Shown piece by piece: positions 1 through 9,234 of a stretch of DNA of 64,000 bases; position 1 is the stretch's first letter; every line of letters begins with the position of its first letter. Under the pieces are notes generated by a model. That model was not told the origin of the DNA. It did no database searches and was given only the letters and a program-made list of their open reading frames with translations. The stretch covers positions 1 through 64,000 of the forward strand of contig CAYOWK010000019.1 of the NCBI GenBank assembly GCA_964407665.1, given 5' to 3'. This DNA comes from CAYOWK01 sp964407665. Lineage in GTDB: Bacteria; Pseudomonadota; Alphaproteobacteria; Caulobacterales; Hyphomonadaceae. The position numbers and the translations under genes were made by a program.

Positions 1-68
1 TCTTTTCAGAAGGCCTCCTCCCAAGCAACTCCTGATCCGAAAATCCTGGAGCAGGCCAACGGCTGCAT

Positions 69-3000
69 TTAGCCTGTAATGAGTGCGTTCCAGTCGCCCA
101 GGCTCAAACCGGTCACATTAAGGAGCGCCACGCTTCCGCCCGAGAAGGACATCAACGTGTCATCAGCCGCTCCATCAGCATCGTAGTCGCCGACCGAAAC
201 GGCCGTCCAGACATCTCCCCCGAGGTCAAAGCGATCCTCCGCGGCGCTGAAATCGTAGACGCGGTCCTGGCCGCCACCTGCGCGCAGCAGGATCGTGTCA
301 GCCCCGTCTCCGCCAGTCAGGTTGTCATTGCCGGCGCCTCCTGCGAGAATGTCGCCGCCGCCGCCGCCGATCAATGTGTCGTCGCCGCCAAGGCCGTAGA
401 GCACATCATTCCCCCCCCCGCCGGTTAGACGGTTGGCGCTGTCGTCGGATCCGTGGATGGTGTCGGCAAAATCCGAACCTGTGACGTTTTCAATACTTGT
501 GAAAGTATCGCCTGCGGCATCTCCACCTGCGTTTGGCGCGCCGGTGAGGTAGACTGACACCGATGCCGTGGACGTCTGGTAGCTGACTGTATCCAGACCA
601 TCGCCACCGTCGATCACATCTGCATCCAGCCCGCCGTCGAGCGTGTCGTTGCCCATGCCACCAAGCAGGCGGTCGACGCCGGCTCCGCCCGACAGAACAT
701 CGTCGCCATCGCCGCCGCTCAACTGGTCATTGCCGCCACGACCGGAGAGCTGGTTGGACAAACCGTCTCCGTACAGGAAGTCATCGTAGGACGATCCCTC
801 CAGATTCTCGATGCTGACCAGCACGTCCCCAGCGCCGTCACCGCCAATGCCTGCCTGTCCACCAAGGTAGACGGTTACGGCTGCCGACGAGCTGGCGTAG
901 GTCGCCGTGTCGTAGCCCGTTCCACCCGTGAGGGTGTCCGCACCAGCACCGCCGTCGAATGTGTTGTTGCCGCCCGAGCTGACCAGGTTGTCGTTGCCCG
1001 CCCCGCCGGACAGGTAGTCATTACCTGTCCCCGCATTGATGTAGTCGTCGCCATCGCCGCCATACAGTCGGTTGGGCGTCGTGTCGGAGCCGTAGAGATA
1101 ATCATTGTGGGCTGAGCCCACCAGGTTCTCGACGCCCGACAACGTATCCCCTTCGGCATGCCCTCCCGTGTTGGCGTTTCCATCCAGGTGAACCGTGACC
1201 GCAGCGTCGGAACCATCGTACGTGACGGTATCATATCCGTCGCCGCCGGTTATCGCATCGGCCCCCGAGCCGCCGTCCATGTAGTTGTTCCCAACGCCAC
1301 CCACGAGCGTATCTGCACCAGCGCCGCCAATCAGGACATCGTCGCCTGACAGGCCGTTCAAGTAGTCATCGCCATCCCCGCCTTCCAGTCGATTGGAGAC
1401 GCCGTCTGCGCCGTACAACACATCGTTGTAGGATGTTCCCGAAATGCCCTCGATGCTGATGAGCGTGTCGCCCTGGGCGTCGCCGCCAGCGCCCGTGCCA
1501 AAGTCCAGCCGGACCGTCACACCAGACTCAGAAGCAGAGTAGTATGCTGTATCGACGCCGTCGCCTCCATTGAGCACGTCCGCCCCAATGCCGCCTTCAA
1601 GCCTGTCATTGCCGACGCCGCCCTCAAGTGTGTCGATCCCGGCGTCGCCATAAAGGGAGTCTGCGCCATCCTCGCCGCGCAATATGTCGTTCTCGCCACC
1701 GCCGTCTAGGCGATCGTCGCCCAGGCCGCCAAACAGCACATCATCCCCGCCTCGACCTTCGAGATAGTCGTTGCCTGCACCGCCATCCAGGCGGTTGGCG
1801 ACGCCATCGGCGCCATACACAACATCGGCAAAGGCAGAGCCCATCACGNNNNNNNNNNNNNNNNNNNNNNNNNNNNNNNNNNNNNNNNNNNNNNNNNNNN
1901 NNNNNNNNNNNNNNNNNNNNNNNNNNNNNNNNNNNNNNNNNNNNNNNNCGCCGCCCAGACCGTTCAGCTGATCGTCGCCGTCCAGGCCCTGGAGAACGTT
2001 GGCGACGCCATCGGCGCCATACACAACATCGGCAAAGGCAGAGCCCATCACGTTCTCGATGCTCGTGAACGTGTCTCCGGCCGCCTCGCCGCCAGAGCCC
2101 GTGCCCAGGTCCAGCCGGACCGTCACGCCAGACCCTGAAGCGTAGTAGTATGCTAAGTCGAAGCCATCGCCTCCGGCGAGAGTATCGGCGCCCGCCCCCC
2201 CAACCAGTCGGTCGTCGCCCTCGCCGCCGATCAGGGTGTCCTCACCCTGATCGCCATACATTCCGTCGTTCCCCTGGCCGCCATCCAGCTGGTCGCTGCC
2301 CGCACCGCCATACAACGTGTCGTCGCCGCCCAGACCGTTCAGCTGATCGTCGCCGTCCAGGCCCTGGAGAACGTTGGCAGCGGCGTTCCCTGAAAGAGTG
2401 TCACTCCATCTGGATCCCGTCAGGTTCTCAATGCCGATCAGGGTGTCGACACCGGCTCCGATGGTGTTCTGCGCTGTAGTCACTGCCAGGCTGACAGTCA
2501 CCGCAACATTGTAGCCAATTCTGTTGTCGTAGGAGGCCGTGTCCGTGCCAGATCCGCCGTCGAGGACATCGTTTCCTCCGCCGCCATCGAGAACATCGTC
2601 CCCGCCGCCGCCGTTAAGCGTGTCATTGCCGCCATCGCCGAACAGCCAGTTCGACAGGCTGTTGCCAGAGATGGTGTCCGAATACGAAGTTCCCGCGATA
2701 TCCTCGATATTTCGGAGTATGTCCGCCTCACCGCCCACTGTCGCGACGGAGTCGCCGCTGTCTTGCAGGGCCACGACAAGCCCGGCATTGCCGCCATCGT
2801 AGCTTGCTCGATCGATCCCGCCAGCGCCGTCGAGCGTGTCATTGCCCCAGCCGCCTCGCAAAATGTCGTTCATTGCTCCAGCGACGATGACATCAGACAA
2901 GGTCGACCCGTTGATCGTCGCAGACCGGGCCAGACTGGCGGATAGGTCGATAATCCCTCCCTGGCTCAAGGTCAGGACAACCGTCGGAGAGTTTGGTGCG

Positions 3001-3644
3001 TCTATAATTTGGAAAGAATTGAAGTTGTCCGGCGTCCCGATCACGCCTACCGAATCGACGAGCAAACTTTCGATATTCCGGACGGTGTGTGCGAATAAGC
3101 GGCTGCTAAGGTTTGCACTGAGCGTGTCAAATCCGTCGCCCCCGTCGAGCGTCCCGCTTCCCCCAATCGAGATGTATAGCGTATCGTTGCCGCTTCCGGC
3201 ATCGACCGTTACGGAGTGCCTGCCGACCTCGATATTGTCATCGCCGGCGCCACCCAGAATAATCGGAGAGCGCTGAGACAATCCCTGGATGGTGTCGTTT
3301 CCGTCGCCTCCCTCGACCCGGGTAGTTCCTTCACCCAGCTGGATGCGGTCGTCGCCAGCTTCCCCGAAAAGGCGATTGTCGCCAATTCCGCCGGTGAGGC
3401 GATCATTTCCGTCGCCTCCATACAGCACGTCGTTACCGACGGTCCCATTCAGTTGATCGTTGCCCGCATCGCCATAAAGCACATCGTCGCCAACGCTGCC
3501 GTCCAGCGAGTCATTCCCTCCGCCACCATAGAGGATGTCGTTGCCTGCACCGCCGTCTATGACTTCGTTGGCATCATCACCCGTAAATGTATCATTCCCT
3601 GCCGTAGGGCCAGGTCCCGGATTCCATGTACCCATTGAAGTCAT
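69..3644 (-). CDS. Large RTX (haemolysin-type calcium-binding) repeat protein
   Basis: Almost the whole protein (about 1,190 residues including gap positions) is made of glycine/aspartate nonapeptides of the GGxGxDxLx type, which fold as Ca2+-filled parallel beta-rolls in the RTX family. The repeats start within the first 20 residues. A non-repeat segment lies around residues 180-270 and a short non-repeat C-terminus of about 55 residues follows the last repeats, where type I secretion signals of this family sit. There is no N-terminal signal peptide. The ATG at 3644 follows a GAGG ribosome site. No enzymatic domain is visible, so an extracellular adhesin or S-layer/matrix-like role is an inference. 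Likely exporter: the ABC/fusion-protein pair at 7.4-10.6 kb. A 100-N gap splits the gene, so its true length is unknown. Confidence 0.9.
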   Translation of the reverse strand: MTSMGTWNPGPGPTAGNDTFTGDDANEVIDGGAGNDILYGGGGNDSLDGSVGDDVLYGDAGNDQLNGTVGNDVLYGGDGNDRLTGGIGDNRLFGEAGDDRIQLGEGTTRVEGGDGNDTIQGLSQRSPIILGGAGDDNIEVGRHSVTVDAGSGNDTLYISIGGSGTLDGGDGFDTLSANLSSRLFAHTVRNIESLLVDSVGVIGTPDNFNSFQIIDAPNSPTVVLTLSQGGIIDLSASLARSATINGSTLSDVIVAGAMNDILRGGWGNDTLDGAGGIDRASYDGGNAGLVVALQDSGDSVATVGGEADILRNIEDIAGTSYSDTISGNSLSNWLFGDGGNDTLNGGGGDDVLDGGGGNDVLDGGSGTDTASYDNRIGYNVAVTVSLAVTTAQNTIGAGVDTLIGIENLTGSRWSDTLSGNAAANVLQGLDGDDQLNGLGGDDTLYGGAGSDQLDGGQGNDGMYGDQGEDTLIGGEGDDRLVGGAGADTLAGGDGFDLAYYYASGSGVTVRLDLGTGSGGEAAGDTFTSIENVMGSAFADVVYGADGVANVLQGLDGDDQLNGLGGXXXXXXXXXXXXXXXXXXXXXXXXXXXXXXXXXXVMGSAFADVVYGADGVANRLDGGAGNDYLEGRGGDDVLFGGLGDDRLDGGGENDILRGEDGADSLYGDAGIDTLEGGVGNDRLEGGIGADVLNGGDGVDTAYYSASESGVTVRLDFGTGAGGDAQGDTLISIEGISGTSYNDVLYGADGVSNRLEGGDGDDYLNGLSGDDVLIGGAGADTLVGGVGNNYMDGGSGADAITGGDGYDTVTYDGSDAAVTVHLDGNANTGGHAEGDTLSGVENLVGSAHNDYLYGSDTTPNRLYGGDGDDYINAGTGNDYLSGGAGNDNLVSSGGNNTFDGGAGADTLTGGTGYDTATYASSSAAVTVYLGGQAGIGGDGAGDVLVSIENLEGSSYDDFLYGDGLSNQLSGRGGNDQLSGGDGDDVLSGGAGVDRLLGGMGNDTLDGGLDADVIDGGDGLDTVSYQTSTASVSVYLTGAPNAGGDAAGDTFTSIENVTGSDFADTIHGSDDSANRLTGGGGNDVLYGLGGDDTLIGGGGGDILAGGAGNDNLTGGDGADTILLRAGGGQDRVYDFSAAEDRFDLGGDVWTAVSVGDYDADGAADDTLMSFSGGSVALLNVTGLSLGDWNALITG
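1849..1948. other. Assembly gap of exactly 100 N inside the RTX gene
   Basis: One hundred consecutive N, a conventional unknown-length placeholder. The sequence to its left (about 1797-1848) is repeated at about 1999-2050 on its right, so the gap sits between near-identical RTX modules and probably marks a collapsed or unresolved tandem repeat. Confidence 0.98.
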
Positions 3645-3814
3645 TCAACCTCGTGTTTGCGGGCATCGAAGTGCCGGGGTCTCAATTTGGGTCGCCTGCG
3701 TGGCACCCTGGATGATTGTGAGACTTTCCAAGCAAAGCTCGTGCAACCACCCTTAAGCAGTCCTGGGTCTGCTGGAGGCTCCGCTCTCAGAGAGTTTAGA
3801 GCCACGTCGGAGCG

Positions 3815-4060
3815 GAACAGACTACCGAGGTATTGGCCTGACGCTCGAAAACGGGCGGTCTGGATGATGGCGGAACACGAGGCGGGTCACGTCTCGCAGC
3901 GGGTGGTGATCGCCTCGACAAGAGAGGGTGTTCGGCGCAGACGCTGCACAACTGGGTCGCGCAGACGGAACGGGATCAGGGCACGCAGTGCGATCCTCCT
4001 ACCGAGGAGTACCAGCGGATCAAGGCGCTCGAGCGCGATGTCGGGCAGTTGTGCCTGAGC
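3815..4060 (+). pseudogene. IS3-family OrfA remnant (frameshifted)
   Basis: The first part reads RYWPDARKRAVWMMAEHEAG, the usual OrfA start. After a frame change near 3900-3920 the reading continues GCSAQTLHNWVAQTERDQG and then RIKALERDVGQL, which are the recognition helix and the leucine-zipper start of IS3-type OrfA. The two halves lie in different frames, so the gene is broken. Confidence 0.82.
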
Positions 4061-4439
4061 ACCGGAATTCATCGCCGGCCCAGCACGTATGTTGCCCAGC
4101 CGGAGCCAATCAGTACTTGGCATAATCGCATTCACGAACGAGCGTTGCGTACAAACGTGGTCGAGCCAATTTGCTGGGTTCTGAACATTGCCCCGTTCGG
4201 CGTGACAATGATCAGAAGCCTCATTATCTTTAGGCCTCAACTGCAAACTTCAGGGCGATAGCGATCACATGGTTTGGCGGCGGCTCAAGCAGAAATGCGT
4301 CGATGTCGCTCTCCGCTCGATCAAGGGTGATGAGTCGCCCGGGGTCAAAGGCGACGTCTAAGGATGCCGCAACTGACGACTTGACCGGCGATGCAGCGCC
4401 CCGCCCGCTCGATTCGGTCAACCCAAGGTTCCACGCCTA

Positions 4440-4905
4440 GGCGGAGCGTGCTGCGTTTCTCCGACTTTACCTGTGCCGCAGCCTGATCGGGTTCGTCTAC
4501 TTGGCGCTCTTCATCGATTCGAGCGCTCTCAGCATCATTGGTGGTGGCGTATCGCGCCCGGCGCACCCAGCTTCGTTCTCGGTGCTCTTGAACAGGCACT
4601 GCACTATCGCAGGCTGCCTTTGGGCGGCGAACTGGTCCATCGCAGCGAGACGGATGGCAGCCCGTATCCGTATCCAGAGGGTCCACCGAGCGGCTCGCCC
4701 AGGGAAGGCCTCGAGCCATTCGTCTTCAGCGCCGGCAACAGTGCCCTAGGGGAGAGCATTAACGGCGCCAACAGGGCCGGAGGGATATGGCCGAAGGGGA
4801 CCGGACCCTCCCTCGACACAGCAGTGCACGCCACGCTCGAATGGATCGACTCGTCCAATCGCCGCCGGGTTACAGAACGGTTCACTCCAAGGACCGGGCT
4901 ACTCG
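4440..4905 (+). pseudogene. IS3-family OrfB (DDE transposase) remnant
   Basis: Pieces of the OrfB integrase core can be followed through at least three frame changes. They are SDFT at about 4460 (first catalytic Asp), GFVYLALFIDSSALSIIGG, FVLGALEQALHYRRLPLGG, LVHRSE (degraded LVHHSD, second Asp region), TERLAQ then EGLEPFV, SALGESING (the Glu motif NALAESING), and ATLEWIDSSNRRR near the C-terminus. An internal stop follows the DFT motif. These are standard OrfB landmarks, read directly from the DNA. Confidence 0.82.
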
Positions 4906-5193
4906 GTGCAGTATGACGAGCCAACGAAGGCTCATGTACCTTTTTTCCCATCTTAACGGCTTGCAAAGAGGTTGAGGTCGCGTCTTTGCACCTCTCGGCC
5001 CGGATATAGAACCGAGTCCCCTTGACAGCGCGGCCGATGATTCCGGGCGTCTTCGGCGTTCCTGATCGGACACGTCGCGACCCGCTTAGGCAAAGAAAGC
5101 GATCGGACCAGACGGACACGCAACGTTCTCTTAGCGCTGAAACCGCGTTGCCATTGTATTCAGGCGCGCCGGAATTTACTTTTTTCCAGTTAA

Positions 5194-6153
5194 CTATAAA
5201 ATGCCCGCCTTGAGTAAGTCGTGCAAATGAACAAGCCCAACGGGCTTTCCCTCTGCGACCACAAACACTTGCGTGATCTTGCGCTCGTTCATTGTCCGCA
5301 AGAGGTCCGCGGCCAGCGCCCCTTCCCTCGCTGTCTGCGGCGTGCGGTTCATGATCTCGTCAACGACGCCAGCCTGCGCGCCCGAGGCAAGATACCGTCG
5401 AAGGTCCCCATCCGTCACGATCCCGGCAAGCGCGCCGTCCAGGGCCGTCACCCCCAGTATTCCGAACCCCTTCGCGGTCATGACCGCGATCGCCTCGCGC
5501 AGCGCCGTCCCGGAAGCCGCCAGCGGCAGTTCGTCGCCGGAATGCATCATGTCGGAGGCGACGCGCAGCATCGAGCCGAGCTTGCCGCCAGGGTGGAACA
5601 ACTTGAAGTTTTCCGCCTTGAAGCCGCGCCGCTCCAGAAGCGCCACCGCCAGCGCATCCCCCAGCGCCATCATCAGGGTGGTCGAGGTGGTAGGCGCGCT
5701 GGTCTCTGCGCACGCCTCCGCTACATCGGGAATGATCATCTGGATGTTTGCCGCCGCTCCCAGCGCACTGGCGGGCTTGGCCGTCATGCCAATGAGCGGG
5801 ATCGCGAAACGTCGCGCATAGTGGATGATGTCGGACAGCTCCGCCGTCTCACCAGATCGCGAAAGAGCCAGGATCACATCGTCCGGCGAAATCATGCCGA
5901 GATCGCCATGGCTGGCTTCGGTGGGGTGGACGAAATAGGCTTGCGTGCCGGTGGACGCCAGCGTGGCGGCGATCTTTCGCGCCACATGGCCGGACTTCCC
6001 GATCCCTGAACAGACCACGCGCCCTCTGGCGCGCAAAATGACTGAGACGGCGTCGTCAAACCGGCCATCCAGCTGGTCGGACAGGGCGGACAGCGCCTCG
6101 ATCTCCATGGAAAGAACGCGGCGGGCAATGCGAATATCGGTCGACTCTGACAT
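5194..6153 (-). CDS. kdsD: Arabinose-5-phosphate isomerase (KdsD/KpsF/GutQ family)
   Basis: Converts ribulose 5-phosphate to arabinose 5-phosphate, the first step towards Kdo of lipopolysaccharide; a cytoplasmic enzyme. The SIS domain begins near residue 30 of the chosen start (VCSGIGKSGHVARKIAATL, EASHGDLGM, LALSRSGETAE), and two CBS motifs fill the C-terminal third. I chose the ATG at 6153 (MSESTDIRI), giving 319 residues, the family norm. The open frame extends 39 codons upstream without family similarity. It stands alone on the minus strand, divergent from tdk. KpsF and GutQ are the same family, so the symbol is assigned by family rather than context. Confidence 0.9.
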   Translation of the reverse strand: MSESTDIRIARRVLSMEIEALSALSDQLDGRFDDAVSVILRARGRVVCSGIGKSGHVARKIAATLASTGTQAYFVHPTEASHGDLGMISPDDVILALSRSGETAELSDIIHYARRFAIPLIGMTAKPASALGAAANIQMIIPDVAEACAETSAPTTSTTLMMALGDALAVALLERRGFKAENFKLFHPGGKLGSMLRVASDMMHSGDELPLAASGTALREAIAVMTAKGFGILGVTALDGALAGIVTDGDLRRYLASGAQAGVVDEIMNRTPQTAREGALAADLLRTMNERKITQVFVVAEGKPVGLVHLHDLLKAGIL

Positions 6154-6385
6154 GGCGTCACAAATGGCGCCTGTCGTTTCGCTTGTCACCCTCCTTAAGC
6201 GCAGCCGCGCGGCGCTTAAGCCCATCGCGAACGGGTCGAATTGCCCGCCACGGTTGCGCTTGCGGGACAAGACCGGGACATACGGTTAATCGTCCAGACA
6301 TCCGGCGCCGGGCGCCATTGAACACCCGGCCAGACCGGGAGATCTGATCGCGCGCCATGGCAAACCTGACCTTCTTTTTGCCGCG

Positions 6386-6943
6386 ATGAACGCTGGCAAA
6401 TCGACTCACCTCTTGCAGACCTCACACAACTACGTGGAGCGCGGGACGCGGACGCTGCTGTACACGTCCCAGCATCACACGGGTGCGGACGACCATCGCA
6501 TCGTCTGGCGTCTGGGGGTTTCGGCGCCCGCGCGCGTCTACACGGAATCGACGGATCTCTTCCGCAACATCAGCCGCAGCCACACCCGCACGCCGATTGG
6601 ATGTGTCCTCGTTGATGAGGCCCAGTTCCTGAGCAAGGCGCAGGTCTGGCAACTCGCTCGCGTGGCCGATCAGCTCCGCATCAAGGTGCACTGCTACGGA
6701 CTACGGACCGACTTCCGCGGCCAGCTGTTTGAAGGGTCAGCCGCGTTGCTCGCGATAGCGGACCGGCTCCAGGAAATTCGCTCGGTTTGCCACTGTGGCC
6801 GCAAGGCCATGATGTCCATCCGGCGCAACCGTCGAGGCGCCGTCTTGCGGACGGGAAGTCAGGTGCACGTGAATCGGGACGCGTATGACAGCCTTTGCAG
6901 ACTTCACTGGCAGGCCGAATTCAACGGATCACCGAAGCGATAG
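6386..6943 (+). CDS. tdk: Class II thymidine kinase, start apparently frameshifted
   Basis: Phosphorylates thymidine in the salvage pathway. Visible landmarks are the P-loop MNAGKST, Walker B VLVDEAQFL, the lasso-region GLRTDFRGQLFEGS, a zinc-binding pair CHCGRK and a second cysteine in SLCRLHW. The family normally starts about ten residues earlier, as M-x-x-L-x-F-F-x-x-x-MNAGKS. An ATG at 6357 encodes MANLTFF, but the T-run at 6375-6379 is one base short of keeping frame with MNAGKST; adding one T restores it. Either the run is a sequencing error or the gene is damaged. Initiation at 6386 would remove the first beta-strand. Length from 6386 is 185 residues. Confidence 0.85.
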   Translation: MNAGKSTHLLQTSHNYVERGTRTLLYTSQHHTGADDHRIVWRLGVSAPARVYTESTDLFRNISRSHTRTPIGCVLVDEAQFLSKAQVWQLARVADQLRIKVHCYGLRTDFRGQLFEGSAALLAIADRLQEIRSVCHCGRKAMMSIRRNRRGAVLRTGSQVHVNRDAYDSLCRLHWQAEFNGSPKR

Positions 6944-7373
6944 GCCGTACGCAATCCCTGATCAGGGGCTACGGGCAGCGCTCTTTGAAATTGGACATGC
7001 TGGTGGTTCCTGGGGCCGCTTGTTCGTTGAGAGTTTTATAAGCACATTTGGGTCATTCATGCGCCCTTAGATAAACTGTGCGAAAACGAATACAGGTATG
7101 GGCCTCTCAGGGCCCTGGCGGCAGGGTTAGTCCCGCTTCTCGAAGGAGGGTGTTTGCCTTGCCGTCTAATGACCTCTCCGCGCCGGCAACCAGCCTTTTG
7201 TCTCCCGGAAAGCTGACGTTCAGCCTCCGCCATGAATACGCGCACCGACCGGCATCGTCGGCGCCGACAGCGCCAAGTCGCGCGCAGGCCGGTCAGCGGC
7301 GCAAACGCGAATTCGGGCTGCCAACCTCCCCATCCAGAGCAACACCAACGCAAGCCGGTCCGGGGGATTGCCG
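6944..7373. other. Intergenic stretch without a recognised gene
   Basis: Lies between tdk and the type I secretion operon. The short open frames here are unlike any family I know and lack convincing ribosome sites. It presumably holds the promoter of the secretion operon, but I see no clear consensus boxes. Confidence 0.5.
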
Positions 7374-9233
7374 ATGACCACACACCGGGACAAGGCCGGC
7401 AATCCTGGGTCCCCGGCTCCGGCGCCGCAGCGGATGTTCGGCTGGCTCGAGGATCTCCTTCGCAACCGCGCCGCAGCCGCCATCGGCGGTCCTCTCGGCG
7501 AAGCGCTGTCCTCGGTCAGGCAGCACTATATCTGGGCCGCCGGCTTTTCCGCGGTCGTCAGTGTTCTGTACCTGTCATCGTCCCTCTACATGATGCTGGT
7601 CTACGACAAGGTGCTCAACTCCGGCAGCCGGATGACACTCGTCGTTCTGACCATCGCCCTCGCCGCCGCCCTGGCGACGCTGGCCTGGCTAGACATGACG
7701 CGCGGACGTCTGCTCGTGCGCGCCAACGTCAGGCTCGACCGCAAGCTCTCCGGGCCCGTGATCGAAACCGTTCTGCGCCAGGCAGCCATGGGCGACACGC
7801 GGCCCCAGCAGATGCTGCGCGACACCGACCAGTTCCGGGGCGTGGTCACCGGCCAGCCGGCGCTGGCTCTTTTGGATATTCCCTGGGCGCCACTCTATCT
7901 GGTCGTTCTGTTCATCATCCACTGGTCGCTGGCGGCCCTCGCCGTGCTCGGCGGCGTGCTCTTCTTCGTGGTCGCGCGCTGGAGCGAGACCCGCATGCGC
8001 GAGCCGACGCGCCGGGTGAACGAACAGACCGCCGAGATCAACGCCTCGCTTGAAGGCGCCCTGCGCTTTTCCGGTCCGATCCAGGCGCTTGGAATGGGCG
8101 GCCCCTTGCAGCGGCGTCTTGGCGTCCGGCGGGAATCCGGCCGCACGCTCTCCGCAGGCGCCGCCTATGACAATTCGGTTGCGACAGCCCTTCTCCGCTT
8201 CCTCCGCCTGCTGTGGCAGAGCCTGGCCCTTGGCCTTGGCGCATGGCTCGCCATCGACGGCCTGATCGCTCCGGGCGCCATGATCGCCTCGTCCATCCTT
8301 CTGGGCCGCACTCTGGCGCCGCTCGAACAGATCGTGGGCGCGTGGAAGCCGCTGATGACGGCGGCCGACAACTACGAGCGCCTCAAGGCCGCCCTTGCCG
8401 TCGCCGGACGCGCGGCGCCGCAGGCGCTGATGGATCTGCCGCGGCTCAACGGCAAGCTGGACGTCGAGAACATCGTTGTTCCGAGCCGGCCCGGCGCGCC
8501 GCCCATCCTCGGCGGCGTGAGCTTCTCGCTGCAGCCCGGCGAAACCGTCGGCGTCGTCGGCCCCAGCGGAGCGGGAAAGTCCACGCTCGTTCGCGCGCTG
8601 ATGGGCCTTGCCCCGATCGCAGCCGGGGCCGTGCGCTTCGACGGCGCTGATCTATCCCAGTGGCGGCGTGAGACGCTCGCCGGCATGACCGGCTATCTGC
8701 CCCAGGAGGTTGCGCTTCTACCCGGAACGGTGCGGGACAACATCTCGCGCTTCGAGGCGGATTCGGAGCATCCCGGAGACGACATTGACGCCGCCGTCAT
8801 AGCTGCAGCCCAGCTGGCGGGCGTCCACGACGACATCCTGCGCCTGCCTCAGGGCTACGCCACGCCCATCGAGGCAGGCGGCCTCCAGCTCTCGGGCGGC
8901 CAGAAGCAGCGTATCGGACTTGCCCGCGCGCTTTTCCGGTCTCCCAAGCTCCTCGTGCTCGACGAACCGAACGCCCATCTCGACCGCGACGGAGAGGCCG
9001 CGCTTGTCGCGACCCTGCACAAGCTCAGGAATGACGGCTGCACAGTCGTGCTGGTCACGCATCGCGCCAACCTTCTGGGCACGGCCCAGAAGGTGCTCAG
9101 CCTCGCAGGCGGCCGCGTCCATCTATTTGGCCCGCGCGACGAGGTCCTCTCGCGCCTCATGACCGGCGCCAACCGCCCCACCCTGGCGCCGCAGGCCGCC
9201 CCGCCCGCCGCAGCCGCTGGAGGGAGCACCTGA
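7374..9233 (+). CDS. Type I secretion permease/ATPase (PrtD/HlyB family)
   Basis: Inner-membrane ABC exporter that energises one-step export of RTX-type substrates. Residues about 50-330 form the membrane domain (ABC transporter type 1 fold, with hydrophobic spans such as AAGFSAVVSVLYLSSSLYMM). The ATPase follows with Walker A GPSGAGKSTLVRAL, signature LSGGQKQRIGLARAL, Walker B LLVLDEPNAHLD and H-loop VTHR. There is no C39 peptidase domain, which matches the PrtD subgroup. ATG at 7374 (619 residues) is preceded by GGGGA; a TTG two codons upstream is possible. One base separates its stop from the fusion-protein gene. The TolC-type partner is not in the window. Confidence 0.93.
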   Translation: MTTHRDKAGNPGSPAPAPQRMFGWLEDLLRNRAAAAIGGPLGEALSSVRQHYIWAAGFSAVVSVLYLSSSLYMMLVYDKVLNSGSRMTLVVLTIALAAALATLAWLDMTRGRLLVRANVRLDRKLSGPVIETVLRQAAMGDTRPQQMLRDTDQFRGVVTGQPALALLDIPWAPLYLVVLFIIHWSLAALAVLGGVLFFVVARWSETRMREPTRRVNEQTAEINASLEGALRFSGPIQALGMGGPLQRRLGVRRESGRTLSAGAAYDNSVATALLRFLRLLWQSLALGLGAWLAIDGLIAPGAMIASSILLGRTLAPLEQIVGAWKPLMTAADNYERLKAALAVAGRAAPQALMDLPRLNGKLDVENIVVPSRPGAPPILGGVSFSLQPGETVGVVGPSGAGKSTLVRALMGLAPIAAGAVRFDGADLSQWRRETLAGMTGYLPQEVALLPGTVRDNISRFEADSEHPGDDIDAAVIAAAQLAGVHDDILRLPQGYATPIEAGGLQLSGGQKQRIGLARALFRSPKLLVLDEPNAHLDRDGEAALVATLHKLRNDGCTVVLVTHRANLLGTAQKVLSLAGGRVHLFGPRDEVLSRLMTGANRPTLAPQAAPPAAAAGGST

Positions 9234-9234
9234 C

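Larger units (their letters stand above)
3815..4905 (+). mobile_element. Decayed IS3-family insertion sequence
   Basis: Fragments of both IS3-family transposase genes lie in the right order and orientation: an OrfA helix-turn-helix remnant (about 3815-4060) and an OrfB DDE integrase remnant (about 4440-4905). Each needs several frame changes and carries in-frame stops, so the element cannot encode its own transposition. The length of roughly 1.1 kb fits a shrunken IS3 element (usually 1.2-1.5 kb). I could not identify terminal inverted repeats or a target duplication, so the ends are approximate. Nothing else gene-like was found between the RTX gene and kdsD. Confidence 0.8.
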
